Source: Vavraia culicis subsp. floridensis (taxonomy: Eukaryota; Microsporidia; Pleistophoridae). Taken from it: a DNA stretch of 64,000 nucleotides. The stretch is taken from contig NW_007360623.1 in NCBI RefSeq assembly GCF_000192795.1, forward strand, positions 10,912-74,911, read 5' to 3'. The notes under the pieces are model-generated. The model ran no database searches. It was given only the letters and a program-made list of their open reading frames with translations, and was not told the origin of the DNA. The position numbers were made by a program, and so were the translations under genes. Shown one piece after another: positions 40,736-49,817 of the stretch (positions are counted from its first letter, which is position 1; the number at the start of each line of letters is the position of its first letter).

Positions 40736-41030
40736 ACAAACTGCGCTGCTTCTGTTTATAAAACAGAGCAGAATTCGAGCACCCATTAAATAATGCTTCT
40801 TCTCTTAATTGCCTGTGCTACTTCACGTGTTTTGGATCTTTCAGTTGGGGCCAAAACATTAATTTCGGTTTGATAACCACGTAATTGCCGTGTTATGTTG
40901 TGGCTGAGCGTGGACAAGAAAGAACAAGCTGAACCCATCGTAAACTCTTTGTGTTACACAACGGTACGAAATAAAACTTTGATTTTTCTCCTCTGCTGAG
41001 CAATCAGCTTTCGAGTTGTCTTTTTATTTA
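40736..41030 (-). mobile_element. Dispersed repeat copy C, inverted (putative non-autonomous Helitron-like element)
   Basis: Read on the minus strand it starts near 41030 with ATAAAAAGACAACTCGAAAG and CTGATTGCTCAG. It continues with CAGCTTGTTCTTTCTTG and AATTACGTGGTTA, then TATTTAATGGGT. It ends in the hairpin CTGTTT-TAT-AAACAG (40766-40752) followed by AGCAGCGCAG. The order of blocks equals copy B at 32485-32813. The expected CTAR after the hairpin reads TTTG, so the end is degraded. Confidence 0.65.
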
Positions 41031-41883
41031 AATTGAGATGATGATTGATAGTTAAATTATTATCAGCGCATTTAATTATTAATTTACTATGCCATTCCTT
41101 TTTATATTCAATATTACATTTACGGTATGAAATGCAATTTTTACAAGACCAACTCATCTACGATGATGGTGCGCTGAATATCTGCGCACCAGTCGACCAC
41201 CGTGTTGTTGCAGGTAGAAGTGCTGTGGATCAGCAATTTTTTACATCACATCAATTTAAGGAGCAATTTTGATGAAATCACTGATAAACGATCAGCACTC
41301 TGAGGTGTGTAAGATCGTGAGCAAACGTATTGTTAATAGAAAGGACCGGCACAGCAAACCGTACGGTAACGGTGCTGTACCCGTGTTATTTGGCAGAAGA
41401 ACCATCAGCACGTTCGTTCAGTATGAACTTGCTGGTTAAAAGGCACCTCGTGTTTGTGAATGGGCAGGATGTGCACGTACAGTACGATTAAGTCGTACGA
41501 GGTACTCTGCCGATACAATGCAGGTACGCGATGCATCACTCCTCAGATCGTACGTAATAAATCACTACGTTTTATTTCACCGTAAATACGTACCGGTGTT
41601 AAATCAGTGCTGCTCAGTTGCTGTGCCCTACGAGTGCAATTAAATTTTATATTTTACTTATTGACGAGAATTTCCTCATAGCACGGTTAGTGCTACGTGT
41701 TATGACAGAGTATTTCATAAGAAAGGGTTTTAACGAATTATTGTTTTAATCACGCTAAAGGAATGATCACGCTGTAACAACGCTGTAACATTCTTTTAGT
41801 CACGTCATAGGAAGCGTTTCCTTCATTCCGTTCCTCGTCCATCTCAAAACCAAAAATCATACGCATTTAAGCGAATAATTGCA
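41031..41883. other. Spacer upstream of the 557-aa gene
   Basis: About 0.85 kb, nothing recognised apart from the promoter motif at its end. Confidence 0.4.
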
Positions 41884-41887
41884 CCCC
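41884..41887 (+). promoter_or_regulatory. CCC motif of the 557-aa gene
   Basis: CACCCCTTC, 19 nt before the ATG at 41907. Confidence 0.4.
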
Positions 41888-41906
41888 TTCGCCTACAAAT
41901 CAAAAA

Positions 41907-43580
41907 ATGGTAGTGCATAGCAAAACGAACACAAAAAGGGAATGTACCAACACAAGCACACGCGTAGTAGAGCTTAGAATAAGCAACATGCACATAAAGA
42001 TATACGCAACAACACGCACATGCACACGCGAAGTGCTCAAGCATATCGGACGTGACATGCTTGTGCTTGCATTTGATGGCAGCTTTGTGGTTCTTATGGG
42101 AACTGACAGAGTGTACGATGTGTATGAACGGTACAGGCAGCGGCACCGTAGTGTTTATCTGATCGGTGTGGATGCCGGGCACGGAGTGACAAACGATTTT
42201 TACAAGATTAATGAGAACGTGGTATTTGAGAGTGGACAGGGGATGGACAGTACGTTGCTATCGATTGTGCGTGCACAGTTGGACAAGGTGGTGAAGGGAA
42301 AGGAACTGTCATGTGAAGGGACTGGGATGGTGAAGCGTACGGGCGTACACGTGGTTGGTGACCGGTTATGTGATGTGCGGAGGGATGAGCCGTTTAAGTG
42401 TGGATCGGTAGAAAAGATTGAAGGTGGAGTAAACGGGAAGAAGGTGAACGTGGAGAGTGGTAGGCAGAAAAAGGGTAGGACGATCATTTGTGCCGATCAG
42501 AAGACGGCTCAGGTGCACCGTGCTACCGACCAGAAGAAGTGCACCAGCCAGCAGAAGTGCACCGACCGCAAAAAGCAAAACGAGTGCGATTTCTACGGTC
42601 TGCTCGATCTCACACGCATCCACACCAAAAGATCATCAACAGCCAAACAACACCAAAAAGATAGCACAGCATTCACCGATCTGTACAAATACATAAAATC
42701 AAAACTATCACACCACGTTTCCACGCACAGGAAGTGTGCGCCCGATGAATGCCACACGCTCATCTGGAAGTGTAAGAAATACAAATTTGTGTTCTACGGT
42801 GCCAAACATGAACACGAGTGCGTTGTGAGCATGGCGAACGGCCTGGCAGCCCACAAAGGCTTTATAGAGGTGTGCATATCGCTGGATCATATGATGTCGA
42901 ACACGAAAGGTAGGTTTGCATTTCTGTATGAGCACCGCGATGATGCCGTGCTGTTCACATGGGGCATACCGGTGAAGCGCAGCCCTATATTCACGCAGGT
43001 TGAGCTGCACAACTTCAAAAGTGCACCGGAGTGCTATGCACGCGATCTCAGTGTAAACATGATCGTGTACAACGAGTGCATGCATGGGCACAGGTTGGGG
43101 GGTGTCAGGCACATGAGTGTCACACGGCACGTAATTTTTGTGCTGATGAGCATCAAACCACGGTACATTCCGGTGAGTCAGGTCTCCAAGTACATGACGT
43201 TCTACAAATACGTGTGCGACACGATTTCGAAGTACGGGGGGATGGTGCTCACGGAGGATATGCTGTTTTCGTATTTTCTGCTGCCCACGATATCGTGCGC
43301 AAAGCACTTTGCGATGGACGTGTACCGCGAGTTTAAGCACTCGTTCAGTTCCAAGATGCAGATTGTGATGCACACCGATGACGAGTGTGCGCAAACGATC
43401 GATAGGTTTGTTACGTGTGATGCGAAGAACTCACTGGCCAAGATCGCTAAGTGCGAGACAGAGGGCATTTTGTTTACCGAGGATATTCTGTGCATCTGTG
43501 AGGACAAAGACTCTCTCCAGGACTGTTTTCAGATCGGAAGGTGCAACGAGATCAACTACTACAAACTGGCAATGGTGTAA
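41907..43580 (+). CDS. Unknown 557-aa protein with Cys/Lys-rich middle
   Basis: I do not recognise this gene. The first ATG of the frame follows a CACCCC motif at 19 nt. Residues 25-130 form an ordered alpha/beta-looking region (LVLAFDGSFVVLMGTDRVYDVY, then SVYLIGVDAGHG). The middle (about 150-235) is basic and low in complexity, with repeated K/Q/C motifs such as DQKKCTSQQKCTDRKK. The C-terminal 290 residues are dense in aromatic residues, histidine and cysteine (FYGAKHEHECVVS, MSVTRHVIFVLMSIKPRYIP, and so on) and look folded. No transmembrane segment, P-loop or zinc-binding CxxC spacing typical of a known family was found. It sits alone, with no operon context. A microsporidia-specific protein is the simplest reading. 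Confidence 0.6.
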   Translation: MVVHSKTNTKRECTNTSTRVVELRISNMHIKIYATTRTCTREVLKHIGRDMLVLAFDGSFVVLMGTDRVYDVYERYRQRHRSVYLIGVDAGHGVTNDFYKINENVVFESGQGMDSTLLSIVRAQLDKVVKGKELSCEGTGMVKRTGVHVVGDRLCDVRRDEPFKCGSVEKIEGGVNGKKVNVESGRQKKGRTIICADQKTAQVHRATDQKKCTSQQKCTDRKKQNECDFYGLLDLTRIHTKRSSTAKQHQKDSTAFTDLYKYIKSKLSHHVSTHRKCAPDECHTLIWKCKKYKFVFYGAKHEHECVVSMANGLAAHKGFIEVCISLDHMMSNTKGRFAFLYEHRDDAVLFTWGIPVKRSPIFTQVELHNFKSAPECYARDLSVNMIVYNECMHGHRLGGVRHMSVTRHVIFVLMSIKPRYIPVSQVSKYMTFYKYVCDTISKYGGMVLTEDMLFSYFLLPTISCAKHFAMDVYREFKHSFSSKMQIVMHTDDECAQTIDRFVTCDAKNSLAKIAKCETEGILFTEDILCICEDKDSLQDCFQIGRCNEINYYKLAMV

Positions 43581-44160
43581 GTAAATTATATTATGTTACG
43601 TGGGAGAGAAAGTGCCATCAAGGACATTGAACGGTGTATTTCGTATGTTTGCTATTTTTCTTTTCTTAAACATGCCCGTTGCATCCATGGTACATCTTCT
43701 TTCTGCTGCTCCCGTATAACTACTTGTCAACGGGTGCGTCTCTTACCACATCACATCCGCTCCTCACTCTCACCCAACCATTCCATTCTCACCGTGTGTT
43801 CTAGGAAAAGGCACCGTTCTCACCCTCGTACCGCAATTAAATGACAGAACAGTTGGAAGGCGATAATCCGAGATTGCTATTCTGCACCATCTAAATTCGT
43901 ACGAGCACGTACGCACGTTTAGTAAAATATGACACGTTCCGTTCTTGTCCGCGTTTTGTAACACGTGTTGCACCCTGTGGCTAAGCTCACAACGTAGCAC
44001 TCGTACCGTACCGTTGGTATTGCGGTCACAGTTCGTATTTGATGCGTTGCTCCTCGTTTGCGGTGCAGTTGCATGAAATGTTGTCCTCGTACATTTCAAT
44101 TTTTTATTTGCACTAATTTCAGTGCCACGCACTTTCTACCACCGTGTTCGCTACCACGCT
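43581..44160. other. Spacer between the 557-aa gene and the 20-bp repeat array
   Basis: About 0.6 kb without a supported gene. Confidence 0.4.
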
Positions 44161-44420
44161 CACCTCTCATCTTCATTTCCAATCTCTCCTCTTAATTTCT
44201 AATCTCTCCTCTTCATTTCCAATCTCTCCTCTTCATTTCCAATCTCTCCTCTTCATTTCCAATCTCTCCTCTTCATTTCCAATCTCTCCTCTTCATTTCC
44301 AATCTCTCCTCTTCATTTCCAATCTCTCCTCCTCATTTCTAATCTCTCCTCTTCATTTCCAATCTCTCCTCCTCATTTCCTATATCTCCTCTTCATTTCC
44401 AATCTATCCTCTTAAATTCT
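44161..44420 (+). repeat. 20-bp tandem repeat, 13 units
   Basis: Thirteen units of exactly 20 bp with consensus AATCTCTCCTCTTCATTTCC fill 260 bp. Middle units are identical or differ by one base; the first and last diverge most. The plus strand is almost purely pyrimidine apart from A residues. The array ends 20 bp before the beta-COP ATG. An ORF passing through it is a by-product of the repeat, since 20 is not a multiple of 3. Confidence 0.95.
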
Positions 44421-44433
44421 AAATTTTAGTTCA

Positions 44434-44436
44434 CCC
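44434..44436 (+). promoter_or_regulatory. CCC motif of the beta-COP gene
   Basis: CACCC lies 4 nt before the ATG at 44441, between the 20-bp array and the gene. Confidence 0.5.
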
Positions 44437-44440
44437 TTCA

Positions 44441-46885
44441 ATGCATCCACTCATAGTAACGGCAGAGCCCCCAATCCCCAAAGAAAAGATCCTGGCACAT
44501 CTTACATCTCCGAAAACAGCTAAAAAGGCAGATGCCCTGCGCACCATGATAACCCTTTTATCACAGAACGCCGACCTTTCAGAATACACCACGACAGCAA
44601 TACGTGAGGTATGCCAGTGCGGTGACACGCAACTCAAAAAGATATTCTATCTGTTCCTTGAGATGATTCCAAAGTGTGACAAGGATGGCAACATGTTGGC
44701 CGAGATACTGCTGATTGCCAATCAGGTGCGCAAGGACTTGGAACACCCCAACGAGTATGTGCGTGGCAGAGTGCTGCATTTTATGTGTACGTTGATGTAT
44801 GGCGATATAATTGAACTCATGTTCGGGCCCATCGTGCACAACCTGGAGCACTTGCATTATTACGTGCGTAGGAATGCGTTGCTGTGCGTAACGAAGATTT
44901 ACGAGCATTTTGGTGCGAGCTTTCCGGATATTCCTGATCGTATCAGACGGTGCATGGCGAAGGAGACCAACCCGTACTGTTTGAGACAGTGTTATGCATC
45001 GCTGAGAGTGTTTGAGAAGGTGACAAGCACTTATCTGGAGAAGGGCGCGCTGGTGAACGAAATCGTGCACATGCCCTTTAAGAATGTGCCTGAGGAGCTG
45101 CTCAGCGTTGTGCTGTGCGATGCACCTACCGAGGAGTTGCTGTGGATGTGTATCAACAGCAACAAGTGCAGGTTTCAGTGTGCGCTGCTGCTCATGCGCC
45201 ATAAAAACTCAGAGGATCGTGCAGTGCGCATTATCTTGGAGATCATCCGCTCGGAGCCTTCGCTGAAAGAAATCGGGCTGCAGTGCATCAAGGACGTGTA
45301 CTACACACGCATACAGGTGAACGAGCTGCTCACGCTGCTCGACAGCAATGTGATGCATATCGTGTTTGAGCTGGTGTACCGCGTGGCAGACATGGCCGAC
45401 TACCCCGTCATTTCTGAGTTCATACTCGGCATGATCAAGCAATCGCACGGTGACACGCCCTTCCTCATCTTTCTGATCGAGCAGGCGATTTTTATCCGCA
45501 AGAATTTTAACGTGCACAACGCCGAACTCAACAGAACGGTTCAGCAGTTCGTGCTCGGTGATCCTGAGGCAGCATACGCAGCGATTAACCTGCTCGAAAG
45601 TGACACGCATTCTCATCGATACCTGCTCAGCGTGTTGCACCGTATAAAGTACGGCCGGATATTCAGACGGGTTGTGAGCGCAGTAGCATCGAACAACGGA
45701 CTTGCACATGAGTTCCTGGGAAAGATCGATGAGATGGTCGCCGGTAATGCGCTCTCATCGACCGTATACTTCGGCGTAGCGTGTGCACTTGCACTCTACA
45801 AGTTTTTCCGAGAGAGGGCCCTGGACAAGAGGGTTGTAGCAGATAAGGTGCTTGAATTGATCAAGCGGGGAAGGAAGGAGGAGTGTTTTGATTTCAGCAG
45901 TTATGAAATCATGGCGGGCGTTCTCGGTGATGTACTAAGCGATAACGGTAAGGATGAGAATGCTGGTCGTGCCAGTAGCACGGACAAGGGCAAGGAACGT
46001 GCTGATAACGGCGCGAACAACAACACCGGTCACCACGTATTAAAAACAGCGAGCAAGCAGAACGTAAACGTGATCAGAACCACGAACAAGGACGTGCTCG
46101 ATGTGCTCACCTTTAAGTTCCTCAAAACAAAACGGGCCGATGATACGGACGAACAAATCAAAGCGTTTCTGTGCCCTAAGAGTGCGGACAGAGAGGAAAA
46201 TTCGTGTCAAATGACGGGCTACTCCGATCATTTGTACATAGAGGCTGCGTTCCGTGTGAGCAGACTGTGCGTGAACATCGATTTGCTGGTGGTGAACCAG
46301 ACCAACAAGGTGATACAAAACATTCTGTTCGATTTTACGACGAGCTGTAACATTACTCATAATTTCACGTGCCTGCCCCTGAGCCTTGGTGCACGCAGCA
46401 TCATCAAAATGCCGTTCTCGTTCACCATTAAGGAGGTGTTTAACGGGTTCATCACAGGATGCGTGTCGTACACCGTAAAAAATGTTGGTCATGTGCTCAA
46501 CATGAGCACGCTTAGTTTCAGGGTGAACGATTTCTTGCAGAGCAGAGTGCTTGAGAATGAGGAGTTCAAGACACAGTGGCTCGTGCTTGAATGGGAGAAT
46601 ACGTATACGAGCCGGTTCAGGTGCATGCATCACGTAGAGCACATCTTCCGTGCGATTGCCGAGTGTGTAAAGGCGTATGTTGTTGACGTAAGAACGGACA
46701 GGAGCACCTTCCTGGTTGCCAACCTGGTGTGCACCACATTTCTTGGTGAGGATGTTCTGATCAATCTGAAGATCAGGCGCGATGAGATGGTCTACCTCGA
46801 TTGTAGGATGAGAAGCACCGAGGAGGCCCTTGTAAAGAGTCTTAGCGTTGTGTTTAGTGAACTGCTGCGCCGTATGAAGGAGTGA
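44441..46885 (+). CDS. SEC26: Coatomer subunit beta (beta-COP), 814 aa
   Basis: Beta-COP is part of the COPI coat that carries cargo from Golgi to ER. The N-terminal solenoid shows the family's best conserved block: a FYLFLEMIPKCD-like segment, EILLIANQVRKDLEHPNEYVRGRVLHFMC, then LEHLHYYVRRNALLCVTKIYEHF, at about residues 65-165. The central helical region continues to about residue 500. A short low-complexity linker follows (about 510-540). The C-terminal third holds the appendage/platform part with EAAFRVSRLCVNIDLLVVNQTNKVIQNILFDF and LSFRVNDFL, as in the beta-COP C-terminal domain. At 814 aa it is shorter than yeast Sec26 (973 aa). The ATG is 4 nt after CACCC and 20 nt after the tandem array. 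Confidence 0.92.
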   Translation: MHPLIVTAEPPIPKEKILAHLTSPKTAKKADALRTMITLLSQNADLSEYTTTAIREVCQCGDTQLKKIFYLFLEMIPKCDKDGNMLAEILLIANQVRKDLEHPNEYVRGRVLHFMCTLMYGDIIELMFGPIVHNLEHLHYYVRRNALLCVTKIYEHFGASFPDIPDRIRRCMAKETNPYCLRQCYASLRVFEKVTSTYLEKGALVNEIVHMPFKNVPEELLSVVLCDAPTEELLWMCINSNKCRFQCALLLMRHKNSEDRAVRIILEIIRSEPSLKEIGLQCIKDVYYTRIQVNELLTLLDSNVMHIVFELVYRVADMADYPVISEFILGMIKQSHGDTPFLIFLIEQAIFIRKNFNVHNAELNRTVQQFVLGDPEAAYAAINLLESDTHSHRYLLSVLHRIKYGRIFRRVVSAVASNNGLAHEFLGKIDEMVAGNALSSTVYFGVACALALYKFFRERALDKRVVADKVLELIKRGRKEECFDFSSYEIMAGVLGDVLSDNGKDENAGRASSTDKGKERADNGANNNTGHHVLKTASKQNVNVIRTTNKDVLDVLTFKFLKTKRADDTDEQIKAFLCPKSADREENSCQMTGYSDHLYIEAAFRVSRLCVNIDLLVVNQTNKVIQNILFDFTTSCNITHNFTCLPLSLGARSIIKMPFSFTIKEVFNGFITGCVSYTVKNVGHVLNMSTLSFRVNDFLQSRVLENEEFKTQWLVLEWENTYTSRFRCMHHVEHIFRAIAECVKAYVVDVRTDRSTFLVANLVCTTFLGEDVLINLKIRRDEMVYLDCRMRSTEEALVKSLSVVFSELLRRMKE

Positions 46886-47521
46886 GTATCAATAAACGGT
46901 TGTTTTAGGTCTTGGGCTGATGAGCGTGTTCCACAGCTGATTATTGAGCATGATTTATATTTGTGATGTATGGTTTGGCATGTTCTATGGTGTGTCCTGC
47001 CAGCATGCTGCTCTATGACTTATTACGGCCAATGCTGCATTTCTTAATTTACCTCCATTTCTCAGGTACAAATGGATTATTCATTCACACTGAACCGTTG
47101 ATTACCGCTGTATGAAACACTTTATCCTTTTACCTTTCAGCACATGCCGAGCAAGGAGGTACATCCCATTTTACTTACTCCCGTTGCATTTTCTTCAATT
47201 CGTTCCTACGCCACCGGAGGTCAAAAACCTTTGCTCCGTGCTATTCAGTTCTCGTGCCTTCCCGTTTATGCCATGATATTACTCCGTTCTATTTATACTT
47301 TTGTGTGTTTGAACCTTCATATTGACACGTATACAATTGCTATTTTCAGCCGTCTTGACCTCACGACAGCACGCATCTTCCCAGGTAACAGTCGTGTGCA
47401 CGACTCTGCAAGTTTACAGGCTAAAACGCAAACTAGAAAAATATAAAAAATCACGCCGGTAGCACTCCATAACGCAGCCGTTACAAATAAAAGGAAAAGC
47501 AACAAACTATTTTAATTATCA
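46886..47521. other. Convergent spacer of 0.64 kb
   Basis: A 100-codon ORF at 47144-47446 has no CCC motif and no recognisable pattern, and is not accepted as a gene. Confidence 0.4.
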
Positions 47522-48130
47522 TTACTCCGCGTTCTTTATAATAAGCGTAGCGAAGGGATATAATCCGTGCTCATCCAAGCTCTTCCTGTCATCCTCCACA
47601 AGATCATCACCCAGAAATATTTCAGGATCTGCCAATCCTACTTTGCCTTCAATCTCCCGCAATAGATTCGACACCGACTCATCTTTTTTCATGATTACGT
47701 CAAAGGATTCGCCATTCTCTAAATTGAAAACGGTGATGGAGCACTCATCAGGACCAACAACCGGCTTCATCTCTACAGTCTTTTCAACACCGTCCTGCTC
47801 CCTCTCTTTTTTCTTCTCCTGTTCCAATTCGATTCTATCTGCCTTGATTTGATCGCGCAGCTTCTTCAAATGCAATCGTTCCTGCTGCCTCAACTCCTTC
47901 TGCCTTTTTAGCTCCTCTAACTTCTTCTTACGTTCCCTGTCCTCCTTTGTCTCTAACACATTCCTTTCATCACGATTATCCATTTTGCACATCTTTTCCT
48001 CGATATAATCAAGGAGTATTTCGAGGTCTACACTTGCCGTGTTCTCCAACGCCTCTTCTATCAGCTCATTGGAAAAGCCCTGCTTTTGTAGCTGCACACG
48101 CACCTCATCTGCCTGCACATTCTGTACCAT
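47522..48130 (-). CDS. UBA-UBX domain protein (UBXN1/SAKS1-like), 202 aa
   Basis: UBA-UBX proteins link ubiquitinated clients to the AAA ATPase p97/Cdc48. The layout is complete. A UBA domain spans residues 6-45 (VRVQLQKQGFSNELIEEAL, then ILLDYIEEK). A long charged coiled coil with many E/K/R covers about 60-115. A C-terminal ubiquitin-like UBX fold runs from about 128 to 200 (CSITVFNLENGESFDVIM, then LLREIEGKVGL, ending YPFATLIIKNAE). The FPR-type loop that inserts into the p97 N-domain in classic UBX proteins is not obvious, since SLDEHGLYPFATLI stands in its place. Contact with Cdc48 may therefore be weaker or different. The ATG touches a CCCC motif. The total length is about two thirds of human UBXN1. 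Confidence 0.8.
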   Translation of the reverse strand: MVQNVQADEVRVQLQKQGFSNELIEEALENTASVDLEILLDYIEEKMCKMDNRDERNVLETKEDRERKKKLEELKRQKELRQQERLHLKKLRDQIKADRIELEQEKKKEREQDGVEKTVEMKPVVGPDECSITVFNLENGESFDVIMKKDESVSNLLREIEGKVGLADPEIFLGDDLVEDDRKSLDEHGLYPFATLIIKNAE

Positions 48131-48134
48131 GGGG
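48131..48134 (-). promoter_or_regulatory. CCC motif of the UBA-UBX gene
   Basis: CCCC on the minus strand directly touching the ATG at 48130. Confidence 0.6.
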
Positions 48135-48740
48135 TAAAAATTAATAACCCTTTTGTTGTTGCGTAAATTAAGGAAACATTCGGTACGAGTTTAATGTATC
48201 CCTCAAAGAAAGCAGAACAAAGCATTTATGGGATTATTTGATGTATGTGGTGTGTAGTAAATACGGAAGTATGCTGGCAGAATTAATCTAAACAATAAAG
48301 AAGCATTTATGAAACCGTTTCTAGCATAATGAATACATGACCAATGTTTAATAATATGTCAAAAACGTGATAAGTTAGTGTGAATATTGCGCAGTGATAT
48401 GATGTAAATATTTCATTAAAATACTCTTATAGCTCAGGTATTGCAACCTTTCTCATGTATATAAATATGGTTATCATACAAAGTTTATTTTCTTACCTTT
48501 TGCTGTAATACTTTTATATCCTTAACTCATCAGGCAAAACTGTTAAACTGTGATCTTTTCATTTACCAATGAATAAGTCATTTTTTAATCGCAACGAACG
48601 CTTCTTTTGAAGCCTGCTTTATAATTACCTATTACCCCATTTACAACCGCTTGAAGCATGCAAATGTTATTTTTGCTATTATAGACTTTAGTTAACACCA
48701 ATTTGCATATATTTATTCCGTTACATACAATATAAACCCG
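48135..48740. other. AT-rich spacer before the Helitron relic
   Basis: About 0.6 kb, very AT-rich. No gene is seen. Confidence 0.4.
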
Positions 48741-49272
48741 CTTGAGAACACTAAAAGGAGGTACTCGCAGTTGTATGTGATTGATACGAACGATGCCACA
48801 GATCTGAGATCGAGAAACCCTGCAAATGAGAAGTGTGACAGAGCAATACTACGCAATCTTGACATGACAATAAGAGAAGTCAACCCGTATGCAGAATCTT
48901 GCTGAGGTTGAGAGAAGTGTAGTGCGTGAAGGAAACATGTTGATGGTAAATGTAGAGTCAAACAAGAACATTCATCGTGACATGAACAGGTACAATGTTC
49001 CTACAACGGGCGAGATTACGATGATATTCAACGACAAAAACGGCGAGCATTCATTCAAGAGAAGACAGTTTTCGGTTCTTCTTTCGTTTGCGATGACAAT
49101 CCACAAGTCACAAGGTCAGTCATTTGACAAGGTAGGTGTTTATCTGCACAGCTCTGTCGAGAGTGGCTATGCAAACGGTCTAAGGGTGTATGTTGCTGAC
49201 AATGGAGACCAAGGAAAGTGTGAGAATGGTAAAGTATACACAAGAAATGTTGTATACAATGAGCCATTATAA
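48741..49272 (+). pseudogene. Helitron Rep/helicase remnant, frameshifted and internally deleted
   Basis: Two adjoining frames carry Helitron protein pieces. From about 48741 one frame reads NTKRRYSQLYVIDTNDATDLR and, after more residues, LDMTIREVNPYA. This corresponds to the Helitron_like_N domain (Q-L-Y-x-x-D ... NPY). It stops at about 48901. A +1 frame from 48889 continues with a VERSVVREG segment and MNRYNVPTTGEIT, the end of the same domain. It then jumps straight to FKRRQFSVLLSFAMTIHKSQGQSFDKVGVYL, which is the C-terminal end of the Pif1-type helicase. The HUH Rep nuclease centre and helicase motifs I-IV are missing, so the element cannot act on its own. The helicase tail after VGVYLHSSV also lacks the usual GQLYVALSR motif. 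Confidence 0.8.
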
Positions 49273-49413
49273 TGAAAGTAAATTTATTGATTTTGTAACT
49301 ATACAACAGTTGGTAGAAAGGAATGACCTAATGTTTTAGTTATATTCAAAAGCGCTATTTTGTATATAATCCATTCAGACACCCGTTTTTGAAAAACGGG
49401 ATAGCGCAGCTAA
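48741..49413 (+). mobile_element. Remnant Helitron with intact-looking 3' end
   Basis: The coding relic is followed about 110 bp later by a perfect palindrome CCCGTTTTT-G-AAAAACGGG (49382-49400). Then come ATAGCGCAG and CTAA (49410-49413). A hairpin about 10 nt before a terminal CTRR defines Helitron 3' ends. The left end is not found, so the start given is only that of the recognisable protein. Confidence 0.7.
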
Positions 49414-49779
49414 GTTAGTCTTTGCATAGAACTGGACATAAGAAACATTTCTGGACCTACTCGCTGATGTAAGTAGCTACACATCTTTACGACATGTTCT
49501 TTGTCATTAAACACAGTTTAATAGATCTGTTTCATGGGTAAAAGAAATGAACATATCTACCCGTTCTGCACTATGTACTATATGTAGTAATTAGAAAGTA
49601 AATAAACGTATTATTAACAAAAAATGTTAGTATATAAACCAAGTATTATCCAGGCTATTTATTATTTTTGTTCATTTTAGCAATTATATGACTCTTGCTA
49701 TTCCATGCTCACTGGCTCAATATTTACACATCATATGAATAAGGGTATGATTTTTCCGTTTGTGCATTTTAGGAAAGCG
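49414..49779. other. Spacer between Helitron end and the split gene
   Basis: About 0.37 kb, AT-rich. Nothing is recognised. Confidence 0.4.
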
Positions 49780-49808
49780 TATAAATACAAAAAATTTGTC
49801 AATACCCC
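49780..49808 (+). promoter_or_regulatory. TATA box and CCC motif of the split gene
   Basis: TATAAATA (49780-49787) and CCCC (49805-49808) precede the ATG at 49818 by 30 and 9 nt. The promoter layout looks intact. Confidence 0.55.
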
Positions 49809-49817
49809 TTACCAAAT

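Noticed and set aside
42708..43394. 228-codon minus-strand ORF
   Set aside because: It is antisense to the 557-aa gene, His/Val/Arg-rich, and has no promoter motif.
44144..44422. 92-codon ORF with repeated ISNLSSSFP-like peptide
   Set aside because: It is a by-product of the 20-bp tandem array upstream of beta-COP; the unit is not a multiple of three and the ORF has no promoter motif.
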